From Prinia subflava (lineage: Eukaryota; Chordata; Aves; Passeriformes; Cisticolidae): a stretch of 64,000 nucleotides of DNA. Location: contig NW_026960611.1 of NCBI RefSeq assembly GCF_021018805.1, positions 2,604,001 to 2,668,000 of the forward strand. The letters run 5' to 3'. Each line of letters starts with the position of its first letter. Position 1 is the stretch's first letter. The notes under the pieces were generated by a model. That model searched no databases and was not told where the DNA came from. It worked only from the letters and a program-made list of their open reading frames with translations. Shown one piece after another: positions 1 to 11,123 of the stretch. A program made the position numbers and the translations under genes.

Positions 1-2523
1 CAAACAAACTTAAAAAATTAAGTAATGAGTAGTTCTTGCTTCCAAAGTGAATGACATCTCAGGAAAAGGTCTCCTATATTTCAGAGGAGCTGTGCTTTGT
101 CTCTGAAGAAGCACTTCTGTCTTGCTCAGGAAATAGTCTAAATTTTAACCACTTTTGTGACTATCTGGGTTTCTAAGTTTTATAAATGTTTATTAAAAAA
201 CTAAAGTCTTACCAACAGTCTGCCACTTCAAAGTGCTATCGAAATTGAAAGTCCTTCTTTTCCATACTAAAAGTACAGGTGTTGGGTAACAGAAAGAAAT
301 GTGGAGTAAACCTGAAGTGAATGGTGACTGAAGAATGCCCACAAAAATAAAATAAATGTGGGAGTGAAACAGGGACATAACTCGTGGTCCTCCCTCTACT
401 TGCCCTTGCTGAAGCTAAGAGGAAAAGAGGCCAGATTAAAGCATTTGTTCAGCAAGGCAACAGGCTGCCATGTGTTATGATGTTACTTTGACCTTGATCT
501 GGCCAATTGAAAAGAAACACTGTGTAATGAATATCAGGTGTCTGTATTTTAAAGCAGTTTGCACACTTTTGCATCACTTTGGTTTTCCTTACAAAAACCC
601 TGTTCATAGAGAATAATATATAAAGCATGATGTAACTCACATGAAAATGCACAATAGTATATGTGTAGAAGTGCTGTCTCTCAATCTGAATGGTGAATCA
701 TCCTTCTAAATCAACAGAACTTACAGTGGACCTAAATTGATGTAAAGGATTTTACATTCTATTTTGTGTTCATTTTTATTAATGTTCTGCATAGTAAATG
801 CCTCCTTTAAATCTTTATGCCATTAGCTTATACCTGTTTAACATTTTAAACTTCCCAGGTTTTTTTCTGAGTTTTGCTCCTTTAACTGTGAAGTAGTCAG
901 GGGTTTATGTAATTATGAAGCCCTGTGTTTCCTGAGAAAACTAGGACACAAGTTTCCCAGGAGGAATTAGCAAATAATTAAAATACTGAGGAAAAGAAAA
1001 CAACAGTGAAGCATCAGCCAGCGGTGTTACAGATCTCTGATATTTGAGAGCATTTTTTCTTGGTTTGTTTTTAAATATTTCAGCTAAAAGATGTCCTGTG
1101 CTTGATTCTTGTGCTGCTGTGTTGGGCTGAAGGAAAGTAAATGCAAGAATTGGATTCACTGAGTTCTGCCCTGCATCTGCCAAGGTTAATGCACATGCAT
1201 CTGCTTCATAGTTTGTCATCTCTCTCCTATTCCATGTTGTTCTTTTGTCCTTCTTTTCCTTTGTCTCTTCCCTTTGTCCTCCCTTTCCTTTGTCTCCTCC
1301 CTTTGTCCTCCCTTTTCCTTCACTTTAGACAATCAGTATTCATACCATTGTTTGATACTTCTCTTGCCTCTGCCAGAGGCAGAATGACATATTCGTGCCA
1401 GCTTTGGCTTTCCTTATGCTCTTCTGTGTCTGTAATTCCACAAAACAAAGTTTAAGGTGACCTTTCTACCTTTGTAGTCTGAGGTCTGAGATCAGCCTCA
1501 TGTCTCAGGGTGCATATATCTCCCCCAAAGTGGGGCTTCCTCTTTGGAATAATTCCCAAGAGAAAAGAGTGAGCAAAGGCTGGAGACATAAGGCCTCTGA
1601 ACTAGAGTTTCCATATGCATAGAAACAAACTGATATCTTAAATGTTCAGATCTTGTAAAAAACTTGTAGTCGTATATTTGTGTAGATATATATTTTTTGT
1701 TTGTTTTGGAACCGAAGCTCATTTATTTAATCTTTTTTTTGATTATCATATTATACTTGGTAGTGCTTAATTTGTGTAGAAGCAGAGGCAGTGGAAATCA
1801 ATATTGCAACACTTATATTTTGCTGAAGAGTACTTATTGACTGCCTTTTCACCTAATTACATGGGACCATCTGTTTTTTATCCTTTAATAAAAGAAAAAG
1901 GGAGATCTCAATCCCATTTGGAGACGGCACAAAAATAACTTCCCATGCTTTGCAATGGGCTTCATGTTACCTGTTAAACCACTGCACATCTGTGATGAGA
2001 AGCCATTTGAAAGGCAATTAAAGCTAAGGGGTCTGTAAGTGTATTATATATAAATCTCTGAAGTTGGCTTTTGTGCCAGGAGTACCTTTCTCCTCAAAGG
2101 AATTATCATTTCAGTGATCACAGTCTAAGAAACAATAAACTGTTGAAGAGCAAGCTCAATTAATGACCTTAATTTCTAAACTGAAGTGTCTGTTTAGGAG
2201 CATATGAGTGAATTATGCTCAGATTTAATTCTGAACTCACTATACTGTATTAACTTTTGGAAGCAAACCTGTCGAACACCAGCTGTGGGTTTTAGTGACA
2301 GGTTTTGATAGGAGACAGTAGCCTTTTTGCTTTAACAGATGAATTTATTGTTCACATCATGGAAAAAAGGCAGTGTCCATAGCTGCAGCATTCATATGAG
2401 AATGCTGCTGGTCTTGTACTTCAGCTGTGAAAATTTGTACCTGAAGGTGTAATACATCTTTTAATTGTCATTGTTTCTTATACACTATTGAAAGTTCCTT
2501 GTTTCAATGGTTTTTATAATACC
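1..2523. other. non-coding DNA upstream of provirus P1
   Basis: No coding exon, RNA gene or mobile element is recognisable. The sequence is AT-rich with short, unconvincing open frames. The only notable texture is a pyrimidine-rich tract at about 1219-1322 made of repeated TCCTTTGTCTC-like units. It is probably intergenic or intronic DNA. Confidence 0.6.
1219..1322. repeat. polypyrimidine tract with degenerate tandem units
   Basis: About 100 bases are almost entirely C and T, built from imperfect repeats of a CCTTTGTC core (CTTTTCCTTTGTCTC, CCTTTGTCCTCCC). This is a low-complexity repeat; the small open frame across it reflects the missing purines rather than coding. Confidence 0.55.
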
Positions 2524-2529
2524 CCAAGT

Positions 2530-2866
2530 TGTGGGCTTGACATTGGTCTGAATTTAGGCTTCAGGCTCTGCCAGTGTCTGTGTGAAAGGCAAGCGAGCAA
2601 CTTTCTCATGTTAGCCTGAGAAATCTTAAGGAGGAATTCAAACAAACCTTGGGAAGTGAGAAACCATCCACAGGTGGTGTTTTTTCCAACATGTTTACTG
2701 GAAAGAAATGTTTACTAAAGGGTGTAGACGCTGAATAACCAATGATGTTCTTTGTACCGAACTACTCTATAAAACTAGAATTTAGAAGAATAAAGTTTGC
2801 TCTCATCTTTACCATCATGGAGACTGATGCTGTTATTCCTGTGCCATCTGAAAATCAATAACAACA
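2530..2866 (+). repeat. 5' LTR of P1
   Basis: This 337-bp LTR begins TGTGGGCTTG and ends AATAACAACA, and matches 7957-8290 along its length. A TATA box (TATAAAA) lies at 2768-2774 and AATAAA at 2789-2794, only about 20 bp apart. The poly(A) signal would therefore sit in U3 and R would be very short, as is known for alpharetroviruses. Confidence 0.9.
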
Positions 2867-2868
2867 TC

Positions 2869-2886
2869 TGGTGACCCTGACATTTC
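2869..2886 (+). other. primer binding site of P1 (tRNA-Trp-like)
   Basis: Two bases after the 5' LTR the sequence reads TGGTGACCCTGACATTTC. The first nine bases and several later ones fit the 3' end of vertebrate tRNA-Trp, with a few changes that suggest decay. A splice-donor-like GAGAGGTAAGC follows at about 2955-2965. Confidence 0.65.
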
Positions 2887-3179
2887 GAAGAAGTTCAGAG
2901 CAGCCGGGACTGATTCATGCAGCACAGCTTGAAAATTCTGTCTGTCTCCTCAGAGAGGTAAGCGAACTATCTCCACACTTTTCCAAAGAAGGCTGGTCCT
3001 GCTGACCACGGAAAAAAGATCAATCCTGCCAAAAAACAGCAGGTCAGACAGCACCTGGCAAAGCTGGACTTTGATTTCCAGAACGGACAGCTGGGCAGAG
3101 GTTCCAGACAACCTGGGGAACCAGTCTCTCCTGAGAGAGAACAGCTTGTGCCTTTTCTGACAAGAGCAGGTGGAATTCT

Positions 3180-3531
3180 TTGCTGCTGACAGCTTCTTTC
3201 TCTCCCCCGACCTCTTCTGCTTCTATCTGGGCGAGATCAAAGCGAGCGTCTGCAAGCCACCTCTCCTGCCCAGCAGAGATGGCACTTCCTTGGCTTTCCT
3301 TCTCCTTTCTTCATACCATGGATGGCTGTGAAGCGGTTCCTGCTTTATCAGCCACTGCGACTAGTCTGTACCGTGACTTTAAAGGATGCCAGCCTGTCCC
3401 AGATACAGCTGGTTGGATTCCTGGACCCTGAGTGTGACACAGTGATTCTTCCTTCCTCTACGTGGCCTAACACCTGGCCACGGTGGGGACCGGGGTCGAA
3501 AACCTTTGATCCCCTCTGTATCCTTGTGTGA
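3180..3531 (+). pseudogene. protease (and possible dUTPase) remnant of P1
   Basis: The frame translated from 3322-3531 contains a stretch at about 3355-3500 (SQIQLVGFLDPECDTVILPS, then STWPNTWP) that aligns by eye with the protease of provirus F (62596-63201), which has EIQLHGLLDPGADVTILS followed by AAWPPQWP. The aspartyl protease D-T-G-A triad is replaced by D-P-E-C, so it cannot be active. Upstream, 3180-3330 in another frame resembles a dUTPase N-terminus only weakly. Downstream of about 3500 the similarity stops abruptly, pointing to deletion or replacement. The protease assignment is fairly safe and the dUTPase part is a guess. Confidence 0.55.
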
Positions 3532-3659
3532 GTTTAGGGTGAAAAGTTCACCTTATGAGTGTTTTATGCTTTCAATTTTACCTGTGCTTGTTTTTATGAT
3601 TGCCTGTGTGAGTGTAGGGCTTGTTTTCTCTTTGTTTCTCTGTGTTTTAACTTTGTTCT

Positions 3660-4530
3660 TTTCCCTCTGTGGGGGTGGGGGATGCGGTGAGACAGAGGCG
3701 TGGCAGCACGGATGCGATCTCCCTGCCTTCTCTCTCTCTCTCACCGTGCCTAGCCCCCTCTTTCTCCGCGCAGTGGTGGTGGAACGGGGTCGGACCCTTC
3801 CTCCCCCCCCCCCTTTTCTGTTTTCCCTATGCACAGTTCTCTCCTCACACCCGTGGTTTCACGGGCGCAATGGGAGAAGGGAGACCAGTGCCCTGGAGGG
3901 AGCTGGGCAGCTGGTGCTGCCAGCGGCCCGGCCCCGCCTTCCTCTCCAGCTTTCCGGCGGGCGGTAGGCATCCCGGGCCAGCGGAGCCGGCGGCCCACGG
4001 TTTCTCTCTCTCGCTCTCCCTGTTTTCTCCCTCTCTTGCTCGTTTTTTCCCCCGCCCTACTCCAGGGCGCTGTGCCTGACATAGCAGCAGCGTCTGTGAT
4101 CTCTCTCTCTCTCTCTCTCTCGCCAGGCCAGAGGGGCACGTGGGTCCCTTCCCCTCCTCGCGCAGTGCTGCTGATGGGTGGCTTTGAGCGGCTTTGCGGC
4201 TTTGTTCCCCCCTTTTCCCCCCGGGCAGTGAAGGGAGGCCGCCAGCTCTCCGCTTGAGACAGGTGGTGGCCAGACGATGGCGGACTGACCCCCTCCGAGC
4301 CCGCCCAGTTCCCCCTTCCCCGTTTCTCTCGCCGTGTGCAGTGGCAATGAGAGCAGGGGCAGCCGCACCTGCCCCACCAGCACACACTTCGCGACAGCTG
4401 GCGCTGTTTTTATTTCCTTCCCATGTGAATTTGGCCAGGATCCGTCATAGGAATGGCCAGGGCAGAGCGGCGGGGTTCGCTCCTCCCCTCCTTCCCTGTG
4501 CGTCGAGCGGTGTTGCGAATAGGGCATGAG
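3660..4530 (+). repeat. GC-rich degenerate pyrimidine array inside P1
   Basis: This is a GC-rich, CpG-containing block of repeated CT runs (about 3730-3742, 4005-4040, 4100-4122, 4318-4332), each followed by a GCAGTG or CCAGG-like stretch. The units are too diverged for an exact period. Because stops are rare in such sequence, several overlapping frames stay open on both strands. None shows a recognisable domain, and I treat them as chance. Confidence 0.5.
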
Positions 4531-7396
4531 GTGGCAGTGCGGTTTCTAGACAGCTTATTATACTGTGGGAGGTGCTTTGCTTTAAATTTAAGGTATAGGG
4601 TTTTTTTACAGAGACATGGGGTCTGAAAAGAACAGGGTATATGCCTTTATTAATATTCAGCTCTTTATTAAAATGATCAGCTCTTTATTAAAGTTATCAG
4701 CAGGACTGTAGAGTCCGACAGGAGTTTTTCAAGCTGCTGTGGCAATCCGAAGGAGCAGGTACTGGTGCAGTTCTTCACTCAGCTTCCTGCAGTAGGTGCC
4801 GAGTCCTTGTCTCCACGGGTACAGCTAGAAGCTCTCTCTGGTCAACCATCAGAAGGCAGAGCTGTGGGAGTCTGTCACTGGAGTACGGAGTCAGCTCTTT
4901 ACCCTCAGGGAAAAACCTTGAGTGTTCCCGTTGTCTGTCTCAGTCACTTCAGCTGGCTGCCTCCCATTCCATTCAGACTCCTCATAGGTCATGGTGAATC
5001 TTCAAACCAGGCCAGGGGGTGCGTCCACCCCTTCCTCGGCTAGGGCACTATCTACTTGTCCTCTGATGCATCTAGCTTCTCATCTTGGGGTGCAGTTCTT
5101 CTCAAAAAAGCCCTCCCAGGATTCACAGGGTCGGTTTTGTTTGCATATACAAATGCATATGCATTTGTCCTGGTCACAGCAGAGGGTATCCCTGCTGGAA
5201 AAGGTAGTTACAGCAAACAATGACAGGGCCATTTAGACAGGAGCCGCTCCTTTTCACATTTTAATGAGGTAGGAGAATGCCACAGGGCAGCTTTCCCTCA
5301 TCCTCAAACTTGCTGGGGTGTGGGGCTACATCTAGCCTAGCCAGCTCTCTAGGAACAGCAGCTTCACCCCAGCTTTGGGGTTCTCTGCAAAAGGGAAAAA
5401 CCCCCATTTTTCTAAAAGGCTGCATGATGGCACAAATTGGGAGGAGGGGGTTGCATTTTGAGTACTCAGAAACTCTTTTAATATGCTAATGGATGCTCCG
5501 CATTTTCCTCTGGGGGATGGAGCAGCTGTCTCGCTATGGGGGCTAGAGGACAGGGATGGCACAACCCCTCTCAGTCGGGGTTTTCCCTTCCCTGGGAAAT
5601 GCTTGGGGTTCCAGTGCCCCCCATTTACTCTGTTCAGAGCCCTCATACCCACTGGAAATTCGTTCATAACAATGGACACCTTTGTTTGGATTCCCCCCTC
5701 CCCCACAGAGCTGCAGCCATGCAGGGGGGCTTTGGGGCCTTGAAGCCCCCAAAGCCCCACTCCAGGCCGGGCCAAATAGCTCCACTGCCTTTAAGGCAAG
5801 CTGAAGTTCTTTCCTTTTAGAGGGAAAGTTGATTTTTTTTGTTTGGGTTTTCCCTCCCACCACCCCTCAAAAAATTTCTTCTCAAGGCGTCTCCAGTGAA
5901 TAGAATTGGAGTTTTAAATGCCTGTTCATAGTAGAAGAAAAATGAAAAGAAAAACAAAAAACAAACGAGCAACCTTTGTTGCCTTTTGCAGATAACACAA
6001 GTATTATTATTTATTCTATATTATAACTATCAGTTATGAATTTTAGGTTTTATCTCAGTTTTTAAGATGTTTGTTGGTGATATATTGATTATATAATGTA
6101 AATTCACTGATATGTTAAAGTTATCACTGTTCTATAGCTGGCTGCTGTTGCTTCTTCTTCTCATGTACTTTGGTATTTGTCTATAATTGCCTGTACGACA
6201 CGTGTCACTCACAAATTTTTCCTTGTTTTCTAGGTGTCTATGCTAGTTTTGCATTCATGATTTTTAAATATTTTTAGGTTTCTGGACAATGTTATCTGAG
6301 TTGGTAAGAATGCCTCCTCTGTCCTGATGGTTTGGGATGCAGTTCCAATCCTGGTCACAGACCATCTCAAGAGCCTGCTGAGCTCAGAGCATTTCTACCC
6401 TGACAAATTTAGGAGGTGTCAATTATTATATTAGTTTTTATCATAAGATTTTTAGGAAGCTTGTTTTAAAATTGGTGTAAGGGATTCCTTTGCAGTTAGA
6501 GCTGGGCACCGGCCATGCCTTGGCTCTCTCTGGATGGGAATTGCCTGTTTGCCCAGATGTTTTAGCAAAAAATTACATATGAGTTATTTGACTCAGCAAT
6601 TTGACCTTTAAATATAATAGCTGAATTCATCTTTGGAGTCAACCTGAGGCTCTCACCCGGGAGGGAGTTACAGGTTGCCACTGGAAAAGAAGCACTTCAG
6701 CTTTTGTAGTTTCTGGGCTGATCAAAATTATTAACAAAAAGATAACATGCAACAATGTAACATTTATGTTATGAACCTGAAGAAAAAATAATTATGAAAC
6801 CTGGATATTGAATTTAGACAATGGAGGCTGACAAGTTATCAATTTAGGGCAGTGGAGCCTGACAAGTTTGTTAACTTGAGGAGTTGTGCCTGTGTTTTAT
6901 CATTAGCAGGTTCAGCAGTCGTGTTACCCAGCACCTTTGAGGACTGAAAAGGGAGACTGCATAGCCTTTCTGGCTGTCACATAGACTGCAAAGATGACCA
7001 TGTGGTTGGAAGTTATGGAGACAACAAAAGTCCTGTGTTAGCAGCATGGTCCTGTTTTCATCGATGTTCTTCGAGTCACTCCCTGCTTCAGACTTCAAGA
7101 AGACATCCAGTGATGCCAAGGATCAACATCTTGGCTCAATGGACCTTTTCTTTTTCATGTGTTTTAATTTTATAGTAGATGTTGTTTTATTTAATTTTCC
7201 TACATAGATGTAGCTGTATTTTAGGTAATATTTCATGTGCCTTCGGTGCATGTTTTGTAGTTATTAAGGACAGTAGTTTCACTTTGTGGTTTTTGCCTTT
7301 CTGGTCATTGGGATCACGTAGATTTTTTTGGAGTCAGATATCTTTTTATTGATATTTTTATTAATTTTATCATTCTTATTCTTTCTTTTTTTTTCT
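4530..7396. other. unassigned interior of P1
   Basis: No retroviral domain is recognisable here. Visible details are a 20-bp tandem duplication around 4653-4700 (CAGCTCTTTATTAAA twice), a perfect 18-bp palindrome at 5150-5167, and a degenerate 30-bp tandem repeat near 6808-6880. Several medium-length open frames at 4765-5863 on both strands are unrecognised and mutually overlapping. The sequence could be diverged env, captured host DNA or older insertions. Confidence 0.4.
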
Positions 7397-7490
7397 AGGT
7401 GACACCCTACAGGTATCATGGGCCAATTGAGTGAACGATGGTCCGATCCTGCACATCCTGCAATGGGCCTCTGCCCCATTGGGATCACAT
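7397..7490 (+). pseudogene. pol remnant of P1
   Basis: The DNA from CACCCTACAGGTATCATG to the ATGGGCCTCTGCC stretch aligns by eye with the RT/RNase H linker of provirus F, where the complementary sequence at about 61530-61610 reads CATCCTACAGGTATCATTGG. In translation, a short GIMGQ...WSDP stretch parallels GIIGQ...WTDP in F. Stops and shifts make it non-functional. A 26-A run at 7501-7526 follows directly. Confidence 0.55.
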
Positions 7491-7956
7491 GCTTTTGCAT
7501 AAAAAAAAAAAAAAAAAAAAAAAAAAGATGGGTCAACCAGGTTGTCCAAATAATTGGAACAATAAACCAGTTTGTTGTTGCAGGTGTGATGCAGGACCAC
7601 CGTCTTTTGCTAAAAGGCAGGAAAAGCCATGTTATCTGAAAGGATGATTCCTAGAGTGATGGCTCTTGACGAATTAGACTGCCATTTTTGAGCAGGCTAA
7701 TGATGTTTTGGTTTTTTTGTATTAGAATTAGTAAATAGCTAGGCTTGACGCTGGTGCATGGACATGGTTGTGAAGGGTCAACACCAAATGCCAGAGAACT
7801 TCCCTGACCATTTAAGTCGGTGCCCAATGGAAGTTCTATTTAGTGATTGATTACTAAAGGGACTTCTGGTGTCATGTTTTTTTTTCTCTTGCAAGAGCCC
7901 TGCAGGAGAGGACACAGACACAGATGCCACCCTCAGCAAAAACTAAAATGAGGAGA

Positions 7957-8290
7957 TGTGGGCCTGACATTGGTCTGAATTTAGGCTTCAGGCTCTGCCA
8001 GTGTCTGTGTGAAAGGCAAATGAGCAACTTTCTCATGTTAGCCTGAGAAATCTTCAGGAGGAATTCAAACAAACCCTGGGAAGTAAGAAACCATCTGCAG
8101 GTGGTGTTTTTTCCATCATGTTTACTGGAAAGAAATGTTTACAAAAGGGTGTAGATGCTGAATAACTAATCATGTTCTTTGTATCAAACTACTCTATAAA
8201 AGTAGAATTTAGAAGAATAAAGTTTGCTCTCATCTTTACCATCATGGAGAGTCATGTTATTCCTGTGCCCTCTGAAAATCAATAACAACA
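7957..8290 (+). repeat. 3' LTR of P1
   Basis: This 334-bp LTR begins TGTGGGCCTG and ends AATAACAACA. It is preceded by a purine-rich AAAATGAGGAGA, the likely polypurine tract, and followed by the target duplication CCAAGT at 8291-8296. Confidence 0.9.
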
Positions 8291-8296
8291 CCAAGT

Positions 8297-9325
8297 AACC
8301 ATCTTTAGGAGGTTGAATTAAAATTTTTCCTATATCTTAATAATATTCAGAATTCTCTCCACACTTAAGAAAATCCAGTTCATTTTGATTCCTCTCTGGA
8401 TTATTAATCAAGCTGGTGAAAGACAAAATGGCTCCAGTTTTCATGGAAAGCTGTAGGGATTTTGACATGCTTTAAGCAGAGTAGAGAGAAATCTGCTTCA
8501 GGGGCCTGATGAAATGAATGCTGATTCACTGATAGCTTTGACCTCTGGCTGGTAAGGTTGGCTTATCCCTTACTAATATCCTTTTTCATCTCCTTTACAA
8601 CTTCTTTCCTGAAAGTATGACTATGTCTTCTCAACTGAACATAGTTGAATTATGGCGACTTTAGAAGTGTTGTCTACGACTAAGTCTTGGTAACCAGCTG
8701 TGTGATTATTCTCACTTAGCTCCAATCCTACTGAAAAATAGTGTTAGCCCTAATGACATCACTTTTTTTTGGAGATAAATGCAGACTGAATGTAGACTAT
8801 TATATCCTCCCTTTTTTGAGTATGGATACCTACATGTATCCTGAGGATGTGTTCTATGTGACAGTAATTGTGCAGCCTAGGATGGAAAGAAAGGTCTGCT
8901 GAACTGCAGAGAACTATAAGAACACCACTGAGGATGCTTATGGGATGCTAAATCACACCCTGCATGAACATCCACTTTTTGATTACGCAAAACTTAAAAC
9001 ATTCTTCACCCCACCTGTTTTTCCTTGACACCTGCTTTTCCCACATGCTCGAGCAGTGGGATATGTGCCCCCCTGAATTTTTCTTCCTGTGTATGTCCTC
9101 CCTAATCAAATATCACAAACCACCACTCAGTTATTGGTGATCTCTGTATTTGAACCTTATTCTGGTGTGCCAGCCAAGTCCTGTCAGGACTGGTAAGAGG
9201 GTTTGGTCAATGTAGGGCTGCTTTTTTTCTTTTTGTGTTGTCCCCTCTGACCTACCACTATGAGTTTGTCCCATGCTTTGTGGAAAATACATGGTCTTGG
9301 AATAACTCTTGAAGTTGTGCTCAAT
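8297..9325. other. non-coding DNA between P1 and the first solo LTR
   Basis: No gene or repeat recognised. The sequence is AT-rich with stops in all frames. Confidence 0.5.
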
Positions 9326-9330
9326 TAAGG

Positions 9331-10078
9331 TGTCTTGGGTTATGTAACAAAAAAAAAAAGTGTATTCTATTTCATCTGTAGAAAGTAGTTGGGGGGTGGT
9401 TTATTTTTTTTCTTTATCTCGTAACTCCAGGCGGGAGGAGGGTGGATGCCTTCTGATAATAGACCAGCTGTTAAAACCAGGTGGGGCAGTGTTTCTAATC
9501 TCTTTCATCAACTTTGTCCACCCTCCGGGGGATATCTTCTGTTAATGAGCCATTAAGGCTCACCAATGACATGACACATTACATCATCCCATTGTGTGAT
9601 GCACCACCCGGTGGGGAGGAGCCAACCATTCCCTACCCAGATAAAAATGGGGACACAGGGACCTCAGACATCCTCTTTTCCACTGAATTCTCAGAGGAAG
9701 ACCAGACCCATCTTGCCAGCACTAGACCCTTTTTCTACAAGATCATCTCTACTCCACAGAACAACATCTGTTACTCCAAGAGGACTTATTTGGACTGCTT
9801 CCAACACCCTAACAACAGGGTGTCAGGTCATCTCTCTGACTCTGTCAGGGTTTTCTAAGACTTTTGTTTGTTTGCTTGTTTGGATTTTTTCTTTTTGTAC
9901 TACTGTATTTGTATTTTTAATATTCCTAGTAAAGAACTGTTATTCCTATTCCTATATTTTAGCCTGAAAGCCCCTAATTTCAAAATAATAATAATTTAGA
10001 AGGAGGGAGTTTACACTCTTCATTCCAAGGAGAGCTCCAACTTTCCCTGACAGATACTGGTCTTGCCAAACCAAGACA
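9331..10078 (+). mobile_element. solo LTR, TGTCTTGG...CCAAGACA family
   Basis: This 748-bp unit begins TGTCTTGGGTT and ends AAACCAAGACA, giving imperfect inverted ends. It is flanked by the 5-bp direct repeat TAAGG (9326-9330 and 10079-10083). Near its 3' end it carries CTAGTAAAGAACTGTTATTCCTA and CTGAAAGC, shared with the LTRs at 11124-11913 and 56099-56887. There is no internal region, so it is a solo LTR. A 5-bp duplication suggests an ERVL-like (class III) origin, which is inference. Confidence 0.8.
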
Positions 10079-10083
10079 TAAGG

Positions 10084-11118
10084 ACTAACAGAATACCTGA
10101 ATAACTAAAAGAATACCACGAGCACCTAGACCTCCAAAGTAAATATGAGAAAAGGCAAAATAACTTATGTTCTTGCAACAAAACATCCAATTCAGGTTAT
10201 TTGCTCCTGGGGTTGGTGGCTTCTGGAGGAAGAGTTTTGGTAGAAAACTTGGAGCTGTTGCCAATATGACAGCACCTAGTGGATGCTGATGGGATGTTGC
10301 ACAGCTGTGGTTCCAGTGTGCTATTTGGAGTCATCTACATTGAAAGATTTCCGTGTAATTAGGAGAGTGCAAGCCATTTAATGAAGTCTGCTACTTGTGA
10401 GGTCCTGGGTAAGAATCTGAATGCCAGCAAGAGATGGAAATAGCTTTCTTTATTAAAAAGCTGGTGAGTAATGGGAGAGGGTATTTCAGGGTAGTTATTC
10501 TTTCCAAAGACATCAGTAGGGCTCCAATTTGTCTGTCCTGGATGAAGATACTTTTTAGACAATAGAATTCAGGTTTTTTGTTAGAGAATCCATTAGTGGA
10601 GACAACAAGGCCTCAAATGAGGAAGTCTTCCATCTGCAAGAAATGAACTTGTTCAGGTATTGTGCATAGGAGAGTTATTTTTGAGGTCATTGCAACCCAT
10701 AAGTTGGCAGTGAAACATGCCATGCCCTGGTCTGTGATACTCAAAAGAGATGGTGAATGAGAAAAAGTTGTAGCAATTTCTTCTTCTTCATCAGAAGACA
10801 GCACGATAAACCTCATCTTGCCAATCCTCTCACTCTCCAGAAGTTAGGTTAGTGTTTCCTTGGCTTTGGTGATGTCTGGTGTAAAAAGTAGACACTTTAA
10901 GAGAGTAGACTTGAGGAAAATATCCCTACAGTCTCAATAGAGCTTTTTTTAAAAAAATTTAAAAGTTGATTGAAAAGTAAAAAATAAATCATCCAGGTTC
11001 TTTTCAGAAACAGCTGATATTTGCTTTAATGCCCAGTGTTTTATCTTCCTGTTCTTACCTTGTCCTGTGGTGAAGACCTCTCAGTGTCTAATATAATAAT
11101 ACTTCAGAATGGAAGCAG
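10084..11118. other. non-coding DNA between two related solo LTRs
   Basis: No domain recognised. Two small minus-strand frames (10359-10562 and 10613-10816) contain an acidic SSDEEEE stretch and could be a decayed coding fragment, but I cannot name it. Confidence 0.4.
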
Positions 11119-11123
11119 AAAGG

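Larger units (their letters stand above)
2530..8290 (+). mobile_element. provirus P1, alpharetrovirus-like LTRs, coding-dead
   Basis: A pair of LTRs (2530-2866 and 7957-8290) brackets about 5.1 kb. The whole unit is flanked by the 6-bp direct repeat CCAAGT at 2524-2529 and 8291-8296, so it is one complete insertion. A primer-site-like sequence follows the 5' LTR and a purine tract precedes the 3' LTR. The LTRs differ at roughly 18-20 positions plus a 3-bp indel, so the insertion is not young. The interior holds only remnants: a protease-like stretch near 3355-3500 and a pol-like stretch near 7397-7490. Between them lie a GC-rich pyrimidine array (about 3660-4530) and sequence I do not recognise. 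A 6-bp duplication, LTRs near 330 bp and a tRNA-Trp-type primer site are the known pattern of alpharetrovirus and avian class II elements; assignment to that group is inference. Confidence 0.85.

Noticed and set aside
3553..4529. Many long overlapping frames on both strands in P1
   Set aside because: They follow GC- and CT-rich composition, conflict with each other and show no domain.
5332..5863. Paired 80-147-codon frames on both strands in P1
   Set aside because: No recognisable domain, and the frames shadow one another.
10359..10816. Candidate host exon or retropseudogene on the minus strand
   Set aside because: Short frames with an acidic run only; no family recognised and no splice sites or poly(A) tail seen.
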